A stretch of DNA of 64,000 nucleotides from Strigamia acuminata (taxonomy: Eukaryota > Arthropoda > Chilopoda > Geophilomorpha > Linotaeniidae), in the NCBI GenBank assembly GCA_949358305.1, contig OX442317.1, positions 1,116,001 through 1,180,000 on the forward strand. The letters run 5' to 3'. Shown one piece after another: positions 32,795-44,000 of this stretch. A model generated the notes under the pieces. That model saw only the letters and a list, made by a program, of their open reading frames with translations, did not search any database and had not been told where the DNA came from. Position numbers and translations under genes: made by a program. Position 1 is the stretch's first letter, and the number at the start of each line of letters is the position of its first letter.

Positions 32795-32941
32795 GGTTAT
32801 CTGGTTCTGCTGCGTGACAGGAAAAGAATTATTCGTTTGTGTCCAAATTTCATTCAATGTCCTCGTTACTCTACTTTTTTGTGAAAGGTTTGCCAAATGG
32901 AATGAACTTACCTTTACTTTTACTAGTGCCAGTTGCTGTGG

Positions 32942-32949
32942 TTTATATA
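32942..32949 (-). promoter_or_regulatory. TATA box of gene J
   Basis: TATATAAA on the minus strand, 148 bp upstream of the ATG, same context as G and H. Confidence 0.6.
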
Positions 32950-33242
32950 TCTAAATCAAACGGGAAGTTTTTAGCAAAATAAAATATTTTATTGACGGCA
33001 TATAAATCATTACCAGTATCTTATGAAAAGGAAAAGCATGACACATTAGATTTTCTGCAGTCTCAGGAAATGTGGAAATCACATGTGCAGGCGAATGTTT
33101 TATGTCTGCAGGATTTTATTTGGTTATTCTTACGTTTTCTTGTTTTTGGCCATTGAAATTGGCAATTGCAACGGTGATACATTTTTTTCTAAAGTATTGG
33201 TACCGTTACCGGAATTAAAAGTTAAAATATACCGGCTACAAG

Positions 33243-33723
33243 CAGGGCCTTCTTAACACTTTTCAGCGCCCTGGGCTTAAAAAAATCATGCACCCCTTGT
33301 CCCTTGTCGTAATTAAAAAAAAATTATTTTTACATTTACAATTTTACATATACAATTTTACAGGCCCGTTCCTAGAGTATACTTGTAGTGCACTTGTGTT
33401 GTTGGGGCATGCTGGTGCCCCACTCCACCGCCCTCCAAAAGAAGTACCGGTAAGCATTTTTGCTAAAAATAAATTTGCACCAAAAAATGCATTTTTGGAC
33501 TTAAAAAAGCATCTTTAGGGGAAAAATGCCACCCGCGGTGGCGCCCCCTGACCTGTGGCACCCGTGTGTTTTACACACTATCAACAATGTGTAGGGACGG
33601 GCCTACAAGTTTGGCTTATATTTGAACACTTATGAAGACTCTTTGTAGGAGGCGCCTGGCACCCCTCTCTGCCCGGTGCCCTTGGGCTTCAGCCCAGTTT
33701 GCCCAATGGTAAAGGTGGGCCTG
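33243..33723. mobile_element. hAT-like non-autonomous element, full second copy
   Basis: Co-linear with 19836-20318, bounded by gctacaag (33235-33242) and gctatgag (33724-33731). Moderately diverged from that copy. Confidence 0.75.
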
Positions 33724-34200
33724 GCTATGAGTACCTGTTCCAGTACCACTGACAAAAAAAGACAGATTTGCCTTGTAGTTGGTTGTGGTACTTTTCATCA
33801 AGTTATGTACCGTACTATTAAATCTATTTCACACACTTTCTAAAATTACTAATTCTTAATTCAGTGTATTCTACAGCTGGAATTTCAATTGAGTTTAATG
33901 TTCGAGAATAACATGAAAATAAACAAAATAAACAACTGTTGTCCTAGTTTTTGCACAATATGAACGACACACACAATTACGAGGTAATAAGATGGTTTCA
34001 CAACACTAACTAGCACCGAATTGAAACTAGTTAGACTTCCATTGGATGGTTTGGGTGTTATTTCCAGCAAATGTACATGAGCGAATAAACGTCGACATTA
34101 TTGAACGCTGCTAATTGCACATTCTTCTTAAAACTTGGTCCCGACGCAAAAAATATCGCTCGCATGTTGACAGCAGTAATTGAGGCGGTCTAGATTGAGG
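33724..34200 (-). pseudogene. Exon 6 relic of an L-type ENPP gene
   Basis: 33960-34176 matches exon 6 of gene L (minus: PKPSNGSLTSFNSVLV and the tail VVKPSYYLVI). Lesions include a one-base loss in the CHLLE region and truncation after MLTAV. It ends at unit-boundary sequence (attgaggcggtctagattg). Confidence 0.75.
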
Positions 34201-35201
34201 TATTGTATACGTTAATTAGGATCCAAACACAATAAAAACAAAAATTATTGTTTACAATTAAATCATAGTTTTTATTTTGAAAATAGTAGTTGTAGTAGTA
34301 GTAGTAGCTGTAAAAACAAAGTTTACATTTCACAGTTTTACAGAAAAGTGTAAATCTGAATTGATTTAGTTAGCAGGCTAAGCACTTACAATTTTTACTT
34401 GGTGAATGTTAGTTTTTTTAAAAAAAAAATGCTGCTGTTTGTTTATCGATATTGTCCCACCGTCTGCTAATAATGGAAGAAAAGTATTCACTTACGTTGG
34501 ATGGATTGGGAATAATTTTGAGAAAACTACATGAATGAATACACGCCGACTTGTAATGCTTGGAATTGCACATTTCTATTGAAACCCAGCCCTGATGCTA
34601 AAAACAGACCGCGCGGTGTCGACACGTTTTGAGAAAACTTGTTTACTTTGGTGTAAACTCGATCTTTACTCCATTCAAAATGTCTATTTTCGTTGAATGG
34701 AAGGAAATTATCTTTAATTGCTCTCCACATATCTAAAGCTATTGGGAATCTGCGTCTTTATCTGACACGTTGTATTTTTTATTTTGAATAATACTCCAGA
34801 GGGCCAGGAGTACACATGTGGTGAATTATCCATTTAGTATGAATCGGAGAACAAAGCATTCAAAAACTTAGTCTGATTTCACAAATACATAATTTCCATA
34901 GTAACCAACTAAGTGATAACAAAACATAACGGGACTTTTTTAGCAGTGGAAATATTTTGCTAATATAAAACAAATTTAAAAAACAATTATTGTTATTTCA
35001 TTTATCTGGCAAATCCCTGTATCTGGAACTGCTCCGGTCTTGACCCTGCCCAATAAAACTACTTTTACTGCATAAATGATTAGAATAAGGAAGAAACAAA
35101 TTTGTCCTTGTTTGTCAAACTTCCCCAACATGAGGTGAATGTGGCTTGTCATGGTTATTGCAGGTGCTCACAACGATTTAACTGTAATTGATTGTTACAC
35201 G
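34201..35201 (-). pseudogene. Exon 6 relic copy 4 and 3' flank of gene K
   Basis: A (gta)n run is at about 34288-34305. The exon 6 relic is at 34494-34650 (minus: RGLFLASGLGF, VYSFM, stop), continuing into a non-ENPP open stretch (34650-34730) shared with the other relic copies. 34880-35200 is AT-rich with nothing recognised. Confidence 0.65.
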
Positions 35202-37394
35202 CTAGGTTTTCCACCACATTAAAGATACAGTAATGGATAAGATGACAGACACTTGTTTTATAACATTACTTTCCATGGCTCCGTTAATATCATCTAATAA
35301 AACTGATCGGAAAGCAGTTAAACTTCCGTTGGATGGTTTGGGTGGTATTTTGAGCAAATGGCACATCAACGAATACACATTGACGTTGTCGAAAGCTGGT
35401 AATTGCACATTTCTTTTGAAACCCGGCCCCGATGCTACAAACAGACCTCGCATATTGACCACTTGATTATCATATCCATGCACACCCGAAGTTCTATTGC
35501 TAAAATCACTGCCACTCTAAAAAAAGGGAAAACGAGTTATTTTTTTCGTCAATAATTTTGTGGAAATTTAACAATAATATCGAATAACGAATTCTTGTAC
35601 TTTGCACTTGTACTTTGCCCAACCTTTCCTTAACCTTCCCACAGCCATGGTGGGGTCAGAAAAATAACAAAAGTAGTAAAATAACTAACTTTTTTTTTCC
35701 TGAAAATTAATTTAGGCGACCAGCTTTAATTCCTTTTCTTTAATTCCTAATTTCTAAATTTATAATAACTAAGTTCTAATATTTTTTTGATTATGAATAA
35801 GTTAAACTAATAATAGTAATAATATTTACAACATAAAACACCATTACGTGAGCGCCGTACACTGTTTTGCCACTTTTTAGCACTAGGCGGTATACAGAGT
35901 ATTGAAACGCTTCTGCGCATGTGCACAATCTTAATTTTCCAGGTGCAATCACATTTTTCCTGGCCTCAGCACATGTTTTAATGTGCTCAAACCAGAAAAA
36001 ATGCCATTGCACCTGGAAAAATAAGATTCTGCACATGCGCAGAAGCATTTTAAAAGAAGGCTGATTTGACCGACCACAGCTAGCAACGTGTTGTAACCAC
36101 GCTTGGCTATGGGAAGGTTAAAATTGTTTAGCCTAAAATAGTTGCTTCATTCTCACAAATTTATTGGATTTTTTACCTTGGACACAAAATATCCCTCTTC
36201 GGGTATTGCGATGATTGGCATTACCAGTCTATTGTTTCGATAATGAAACCTCTCAGGGATGTCTTCCTTGTGATAAATCTTGACATGCGCGTGTTTATTG
36301 TTCAACGCATTGAACACTTTGTCCTCTTTCCCTGGCTTTGGTAAGACAGAACCCATTGTACCAGTCTGCATTTAAATAAACAATGGTCAATTTTTTTTGT
36401 TGGTACGTGGGGGACATGTTTTTTTTACTTGCAAGATCAAGACGTAGTCGTCAAGGTCCAAGCGTTTATTAAGAACGAGTGCATTTGGTTCGGATTTGAC
36501 AATCGGTGACATTCCATGGTCAGTTGTCACGATGATGTTGATTTGGTCGAGCATCTTGGTCTGATTTAGACGCGCTAACAAGTCGCCAATAATACCGTCC
36601 ACATATTCGACCATTGTAGCAACTCGTTGAGACTCTGGTCCGTACCCATGTCCCACTTCATCGGGTTCTTCGAAATAAAGAGCAACGAAACTGAGGTTTC
36701 TGTTGACGAGCCATTCGATCGCGATGTTGACACGTTTTGAGAAATTCTGTTTACCCTCGTATTCCTGGTAGAAATTCGCCATTACTCCATCGTACTCGAC
36801 CTAAAGTCAGTTGTTTATTTGGGGGAATGATTTGAATTATGTAAGTGAGGAGTTACGTGTGACCCGGGCCAGAATGAGACGCCAGTTTTCAGTCCGTATT
36901 GCTTGGCTGTGATCCAAATTGGTTCGGCTGCATTCCACCATTCGGAAGGTGCGTGTAGATAACTGAAGCTTTTGTTAGTTACAGGATCGTACATATTGTT
37001 GTTGAGGATGCCGTGGCTTTCGGGAAACAAGCCTGAAAAAGAGAATAAAGTTGTTATGTTACTAGGTAGTACAGCGAAGGCTTTTGTTGAAACTGACTGC
37101 TGACCGGTAACTAAAGTTTGGTGATTGGGAGCTGTAAATGATGGGTATACGGGGATCATTCCTTCCGGTGCGCTTACCCCTTCTGCGGCCAACTTGTTTA
37201 TGTTTGGCGCCTTGTATTTTGTCAGGTAATCGTACCTGGTTGAAAGAAAGCAACGGAAATGAATATAGAAATGATGAAAAGTGCAATTTGGATTTGACCT
37301 ACCTGAATCCATCCAGAGATATCAGCAACAGTTTGTTTTCTGCTGTTGTGTAGAATAAAAGTAGTTGAAACGTGTGGAAGAAGAAATAATGCAT
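35202..37394 (-). CDS. ENPP4/5-like ectonucleotide phosphodiesterase K, active site intact, hydrophobic tail
   Basis: Six exons: 37303-37394, 37105-37235, 36857-37032, 36429-36800, 36177-36365, 35202-35516; 424 residues. The catalytic set is complete: SLDGFR, PSFTAPNH, EEPDEVGH, TTDHGM, GVHGYDN. The signal peptide starts MHYFFFHTF. It keeps the C-terminal segment NVIKQVSVILSITVSLMWW that is deleted in G, H and J, so it shows the ancestral anchored form. A piggyBac-like MITE fills the 660-bp intron between exons 5 and 6. TATA box at 37551. Confidence 0.9.
35634..36117. mobile_element. PiggyBac-like MITE in an intron of gene K, 484 bp
   Basis: TTAA at both edges (35630-35633 and 36118-36121). 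Terminal repeats CCTTCCCAcAGCCAtGgTGG and CCTTCCCAtAGCCAaGcGTGG. A sub-terminal inverted repeat is built on tctgcgcatgtgca and gcacctggaaaa. No ORF for a transposase. Confidence 0.85.
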
Positions 37395-37550
37395 GTTTAT
37401 CTGGTTCTGCTGAGTGACAGGAAAAGAATTATTCATTTGTGTCCAAATACCGGCATTTCATTCAATTTCCTCGTTTCTCTACCTTTTTTGTGAAAGGTTT
37501 GCCAAATGGAATGAACTTTCCTTTACTTTTACAATTTTCAGTTGCTGTGG

Positions 37551-37558
37551 TTTATATA
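37551..37558 (-). promoter_or_regulatory. TATA box of gene K
   Basis: TATATAAA on the minus strand, about 157 bp upstream of the ATG, matching G, H and J. Confidence 0.6.
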
Positions 37559-37734
37559 TCTAAATCAGACGGGAAGTTTTTAGCAAAATACAATATTTCA
37601 TTGGCGACATATAAATGATTAGCAATACCGGTACCTTATGAAAAGGAAAAGCATGACACATTGGAATTCCTGCAGTCTCAGGAAATGTGTAAACCACAGG
37701 TGCATGTTTGATGTATTTGGTTTATTAATTTTTC

Positions 37735-37860
37735 CGAGTCGACCCCTTCCCGGGCGGGTCGGTTTTCGGCGGCATTTAGTGCACCACACGCCGCCTAGCC
37801 CCGGCGTTTAATCGAGGCCCGGCGTTTAGATGCGCCCGGCGTTAAATCGAGGCAGTACGG
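37735..37860. repeat. GC-rich inserted segment
   Basis: A roughly 125-bp GC-rich island in otherwise AT-rich spacer. It contains three variants of cggcgtttaatcgaggc. The matching spacers upstream of G, H and J run straight through without it. Origin unknown. Confidence 0.6.
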
Positions 37861-37978
37861 TATTCTTACATTTTCTTGTTTTTGGCCATTGAAATTAGCA
37901 ATTGCAACGGTGATACATTTTTTTCGAAAGTATCGGTACTGTTAGCGGAATTAAAAGTTAAAACATACCGGCTACGCG

Positions 37979-38190
37979 TGTAGTCGTAGACAAAAAAACT
38001 CTCCTTCAGTTTAGCTGTTTTAAGTTTATCAATCATTATTTGCCCGGTCTATCTTTTGATACTGTTGCTAGGGCAAGACGAGAGACCGGGTCAAGGTTGA
38101 TAGCATTGTTTCTTTATGGATTTTTTATGCCACCTGGTAGATAAACTTAAAACAGCTAAACTGAAGGAAAGTTTTTTTTGTTCACGACTG
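37979..38190. mobile_element. Mariner-like MITE, about 212 bp
   Basis: About 50-bp inverted arms (left aaaaaaactctccttcagttt, right complement at 38145-38190) ending CAGTCGTGAACAAAA and followed by TA. The left terminus is slightly decayed. The centre includes tgcccggtctat and agaccgggtcaag. Confidence 0.75.
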
Positions 38191-38377
38191 TACCTGTATC
38201 AGTACGACGGACAAAAAAAGAGATATTTACCTCGTAGTTTTCATCAAGTTATGTGATATTAAATCTATTTAACATACTTTGTAAAATTAATAATTCTTTA
38301 TTCAGTGTATTCTACATCTGGAATTTCAATTGAGTTTAATATAACATGAAAATGAGCCTCACAAACAAAATGGTGTT

Positions 38378-40667
38378 CTAGTGTTTGCACAATATGAACG
38401 ACACACTCGCAATTACGAGGTAATAAGATGGTTTCACAAAGTTACTAACACTAACTAGCACCGAATTGAAACTAGTTAGACTTCCATTGGATGGTTTCGG
38501 TGTTATTTCCAGCAAATGGCACATGAGCGAATAAACGTCGACGTTATTGAACGCTGCTAATTTCACATTCTTCTTAAAACTCGGTCCCGATGCTAAAAAT
38601 ATCGCTCGCATGTTGACAGCATTATTATCGTATCCGTGCATTCCGATGACACCGCTCTTGAATTCACTCCCGTTCTAGAAGTAGAAAAAGCAGCACCGGT
38701 GAGCAATGTGCGATTATGACACGCGGTGAATTACTTACGTAACTAACAAAATAATGCTCTTCGGCTATTGCAACGATGGGCATTATCCGTCTGTTGTGTT
38801 GGTAATGCAGCCTCTCGGGAATATCTTTCTTGTGATAGATTTTAACGTGCGGATGTTTGTCTTTTAAATCGCTGAAGACTTTCTCTTCTTTGCCCGGCTT
38901 TGGGAACACGGCGCCCACGGCACGCAACTAGAAAAAGAAATTAGGTTTCACTCGTCATTTGTTAGACTGGTGGCCATTTTTGTGGGTTTACCTGCGGGAG
39001 GTATTCGTAATCGTTTGGATCCAAGAATTTTGTGATGACTAGGGCGTTTGATTCGGTCGGCTGGACGGTTGACATTCCGTGATCGCTCGTCACGATTATG
39101 TTGATTTTGTCCAGCATTTTGGCTTTTTCCAAGCCGGCAAGTATATCGCCGACAACGCCGTCTACATATTGAACCATTCGTCCAACTTGCTCCGAATCGG
39201 GTCCGAACGCATGACCTTCGCCGTCCGGTTGTTCGAAATAAACGGCCAGCAAGTTGAGGTTTTTGTTGGTGAGCCAATCGATGGTCGTGTCGACGCGTTT
39301 CGAAAAATTTTGTTTGTATTCGTACCCCTGCCAGAAATCTGCTCTGACGCCATTGTACTCCACCTAAAATATTGGTAAGAAGAATGGTGAGAGTGAAATA
39401 CGTTGCTACGGGGGGGGGGACTTACAGTTGAGCCGGGCCAGAACGAGACGCCCGTTTTCAGTCCGGATTGCTTGGCCGTGATCCATATCGGTTCGGCTGC
39501 ATTCCACCATTTGGATTCATTCCCATACGCGAAGGATTCATTAAATATTGGGTCGTACATTGTGTTGTAGACGATGCCATGACTTTCGGGAAACAAACCT
39601 ATAATAAAAAGATAAAGAGAACAAAGAAAGATTAACAGATTTGAATCTAATTCCGCTCGAACAATGGAAAGTTACGAGTGAATGTTGACTACTTAATAGA
39701 AACATCGCAGTGAAGCCCACTCTCTGTTTAGCATGTGTGGTGACCTTGAACCCAGAAGGCAGTGTGTCGTTTTAATAAACAGTTTACTCCTTTAAATATG
39801 TTGTATAAATTACTTAGGGCAGGGGTTCCCAAACTTTTTAGCATTGCACCCACTTATTAAGCAAGGCGATCCTCTGCGCCCCAGTGCATTAAATTTTTAA
39901 AAAATATACTACTAAAAAGAAAAAAAGAAATTTTTATATAATTTTGCATAAAACTTTGTATAATTTTTTATATAATTTTATATAATTTTGTTTAAAAATT
40001 TACAAAAGTTTTCAACCCCACCAGTGCTGGGCGCGCCTCACCGTTTGGGAAACCCTGACTTAGGGTATAACGGATCGCAGGTAAGACAGACCACGGAAGT
40101 TACACAAAAGCGGTTATTTTACATGGCGGGTTAAGGACGCGACACGTATGCAGCCCAGGCGGCCTGTGGAGGATGAAAAAATGTGCCAAGTACAGAAAAT
40201 CCTAGCTACGGCTTTGCTAAAGGGTCCATCACCCCAACTAGCACGTGGAGCCATTGAAATAAACGTTTCTAGGGTCTATGGAGGTCTAAAATGACTTTGC
40301 TGCATAGCCAGATGCCGGGACAGGCCCAAGAAAACGTGTTAGTTAGTGTGATAGTATGACCAACCTGTAACTAGCGTTTGGTGGTTAGGAAATGTAACTG
40401 TTGGGAATGAAGGGATCATTCCTTCCGGTGTGCTTACTCCATGTTGGGCCAACTTGTTTAAGTTTGGCGCGTTATACTTGGTAAGATAGTCGTACCTGAA
40501 ACAATAAATTCGCATGTAAGGAGAAGGAAAAAAATAAAAATGTTGTTACTGAGTAACCTGAATCCATCCAAAGAAACTATTAACAATTTGTAACCAGCAC
40601 CAGCTGTTGCTGCACACAATGTGTTGAAACTAATATAAAATAAAAGCAGTTGATTAAACTGCTTCAT
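38378..40667 (-). CDS. ENPP4/5-like ectonucleotide phosphodiesterase L, active site intact, hydrophobic tail
   Basis: Six exons: 40558-40667, 40365-40495, 39426-39598, 38992-39363, 38739-38927, 38378-38674; 423 residues. The start is MKQFNQLLLF, giving a signal peptide. Catalytic residues are intact: SLDGFR, PTVTFPNH, EQPDGEGH, TSDHGM, GMHGYDN. Exon 3 is one codon shorter than in the other active genes. The C-terminus (VKPSYYLVIASVSFIL) fits a GPI signal. It is the outermost array gene and the source type of the two L-type relics. A hAT MITE lies in the intron between exons 2 and 3. AATAAA at 38297-38302. Confidence 0.9.
39820..40057. mobile_element. hAT MITE in an intron of gene L, 238 bp
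   Basis: Perfect 8-bp duplication acttaggg (39812-39819 and 40058-40065). Ends CAGGGGTTCCCAAACTTTTT and cagggTTTCCCAAACggtg (inverse). Non-coding. Confidence 0.9.
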
Positions 40668-41063
40668 TCTGATAATCACGACGAAAGTAAAGTGTTTGAA
40701 ATGAGCGATCAGTTATTTCTTGTCCATTTGTGCACGACTCACAAGTTTGTTAGTCACAGGCATTAAAATCGTCCAAATTCCTCGTTGCTCTCCCTCCCTT
40801 GGATCTAGAATGGACGTGGAATGAACTTTACGTTGTTTTTACTACATTTCCTATCTGGAATTTCCTCGACGGCGACTAGATAGGCAACCTGCGGCCTCGT
40901 TTTTCGAGTGACGCAATATGACCTTGTTACGTTTAATAGCCTCGGCCACGTGTTGAAGCTTTAAACAAATTAATTGAATGAAAAGAAGTGCAGATTTTAT
41001 TTTTTCATAAAAATTTTAATATTATAATTTTTTTTTTACATCACAGTTATTTTATTTTATTTT
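40668..41063. other. Spacer between integrin gene 1 and ENPP gene L
   Basis: Upstream flank of L and 3' flank of integrin gene 1. AATAAA-type signals (minus strand) lie at 40996-41001 and about 41051. No other gene seen. Confidence 0.5.
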
Positions 41064-44000
41064 TTATTCAGTGTCGATTAGATTGTTGTGTGAAGAAAAT
41101 GTATTTGTGTTTCCAGATGGTTCAGCTCCGTCGGTATCAGCAATGTCGTCTTCCTGCGCCTGCAGTAAGGCTTCCCTGTCTGAACGTTGGAAAAAACCAG
41201 CCTGCAACGATTCATCAATTATCACCATTGTTCAACTATATATCCAGGTGCGACATTAAAATTGTAATGAACTCTAACCCAGCTGATCAAATTAAATCTT
41301 CCTTTTGATAAAACAATTTTAAAAAAATTTAAAATGGCAATTTTAAATTTCCAGTAAATTTAAAAAATTCTTTAACCCTGCAGTTGGATTAAAATGAAAT
41401 TTGATTTGTGGGGTTAGGTGACGCCCAATTTGATTGGCTCACACGGCTCAAAATACCGTATTTTATCGATTAAGAGTCGCCCTCGAATAGTAGCCGCCTC
41501 TGAGACACCAAGAATACCATATTTTTGCAAAAGTACGGTATTGTTTCCGTATTTAATCTCAAGAACGATGAACTTACTTTGTTCGTGACGTTCAGACTTC
41601 GTTTGTTACATTGAACAAATGTAACAAACAAAAAACCGAAATTGTAATTGCTGGCAAAAATGGCAATTTTGAATAAGAGCCGGGGCTCTTAATCGAGAAA
41701 ATACGGTAGTGGTTTTAAAGGTCAAGTGCAATGCGTGGGATTTTTACGATTAAGATTAAATTAAATTAAATTAAAAATTAAATTGTTGTAGTAATTATTT
41801 TATAATAACAATCCAAAATGCACAGACTGACTGTCAATTCAAAATTTTTTTTGCAATTTTTTAAATGATTCACGCTAGTTCAAAAGTGGCTTTTTTATGT
41901 GACATTGATAGCAACTAGGACAAAAACATTTTTTAAAAGGATTTCCAATCAATCCTGTCATTCGAAAACAATGGATTAATTGAGGCCAGACAACTTAGAT
42001 CCAGGGCAAATAAAAACTGACTACGTCATGTTTATCTCATCACGCATTTCTTTTTGTTTTCTACGTTTTTGGATTTTCGCTATAAAATAATTACCGTAAC
42101 AATTTAATTTTTTTTCCTATGATTATTGGTTTTTTATTATGGGCTTTCAGAAAATGTGAAAATCCCACTCGATGCACTTGAACTTTAAGAAATTTATTCC
42201 GGCACCTTGACCAATATTTCCACCAGACAATTTTTAACAAATGAAAACACACCTTGTAGAATACCGCAGCCATGATAACCAGCAGTAAAATCCCTGCTAA
42301 AATGCTGACCGGTATGACCCAACCGGGTAAATCTTGCGGCGACGTACGACCGGTGTCAAAACTTGTTACGACCTGTTATAAATTATTATCGACTGGATTT
42401 TTAGCTCCACAAATCAACTTTTAATACCTTAGTTGAATCTGGGCTGTGGTTTACTGGTTGAACGTCTGCAGGAGCATTCAAAATGGTCGCTCTTGCTTCA
42501 GTCGTGAAGTCGATTATGTCTGCTGATAACTGGGCATTTCACAGAATTTAGTAAGTATATTTTGTAACGTAACAAATTTTTTAAACGGAATCTCTACCTT
42601 TAAGTTTTCTAGAATTGTAGCATCAATTTGTAATTCCAAATCGATTTTTACGCCGTCGTTTGGCGCTAGTGCGACGATATCACATTCGATTTGCCTGCAC
42701 GTTGCTTTGTCGCAGAACTGGAATATTGTACAAACATAAATAATTTTTCTTTTAAATGCAACAAAAATCGCAAAAACTTACCAATGGAGAGTTTTTCGTG
42801 CTGACAAGTGCTTGATTGACATCTCTTTTTCTTCTCTTTACAGCTCCTGGTTCCTTCAATTCGTCTCGTGTTTTGCCTTGACTCGTCAAATACGTGCTGT
42901 TAGCGCCGCGACATTCAACTACCCTTGCTGTACGCGTTCCGTCTCTCGTCTAAAGGTAGGACCAATTTGTTTAATCAATTACCTAAGCTTGAGAGGAGAA
43001 TGTGATATTCCAATACCTTTACGGTGATATTTTTGATAAATTGAAACCGGTTATCCAAAGACATTTCTGGCACATCAATATTTACTTTGGCCAATTCCAA
43101 TGGGGATGGGCCAAGATTTACAACCTGTGAGTGTTTGTAAGGGTAGAAGTAGTTGTTTACAAGTTAAATATTAGTGAATTACCTCGTAAACATGAGTGAA
43201 AAAGAAGATTGCCTTGTCAGTCCTTGTCGTGTTAGCGTATGAAATGTATTCGTTTGGCGTGGAACTACAAACAAAAGAAAAGTCTAGTTAAACTTAAATG
43301 CCCTTAAACGCGTCAATACTGTAAGATAGCGAACATTGGCAATTAAATTGGGTTAAAAAATAGAGAGTTTGCGAGATGCATTTTTCCCTTACAGTTAAAG
43401 ACTATACGGTATAAAAATAGTGTAAGGGAAAAATGATAAATTAAGTTTTTGCAGGCTGCATTTTTTCCTTATCACAACACTATTTTAGCCAACTACTGAC
43501 AGTTAGTAATTTTGGGCCTAAAAATTCAATTTGGGGCGTAAACGTGCAAATTTCTGCATAAAATTCCATTATTATGCCTATAAAGTATGGCTTTGGGCCT
43601 AAAATTCAATTTCGGGCCTCACTTATCATTTCATCTACGTACCTAGACTGTTGTGTTTGATCGGGACAACAAAATAATCGCCATTTGCAATGGGCGGAGC
43701 TAACAATTTAGTGTTCTCAATTCTGATTGGCTGCGCTATATTTTAATTTAGTGTTGAAAACGATATACTAAAGATTTTTCCCCTACGATATGGCACTAAA
43801 ATAGTGTAACATGGCACAAAATAAGGGAAAAATGCATCCCGCAATCTCTCTAATGTTTGGACTATTAACGTTACTTAAATCTAATTAGAAAACGTATAAA
43901 GTTAAAGTGTGAAGCTTTTTTTTACCCGTAAACTGTTATATCGGCAGTAAGCTTGACAGGAATTGTTATGACCACGTTATTATCGAGTAACAATTCGGGG

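Noticed and set aside
34527-34730. Possible short ENPP-derived gene (67 residues)
   Set aside because: Exon 6 core fused to unrelated sequence, with the catalytic segment missing and a stop before CHLL; shared with three other relics, so annotated as pseudogene.
40988-41308. 106-residue plus-strand ORF
   Set aside because: It overlaps the antisense of the last integrin exon (GFFQR tail), which has correct frame and splice sites, so it is a shadow.
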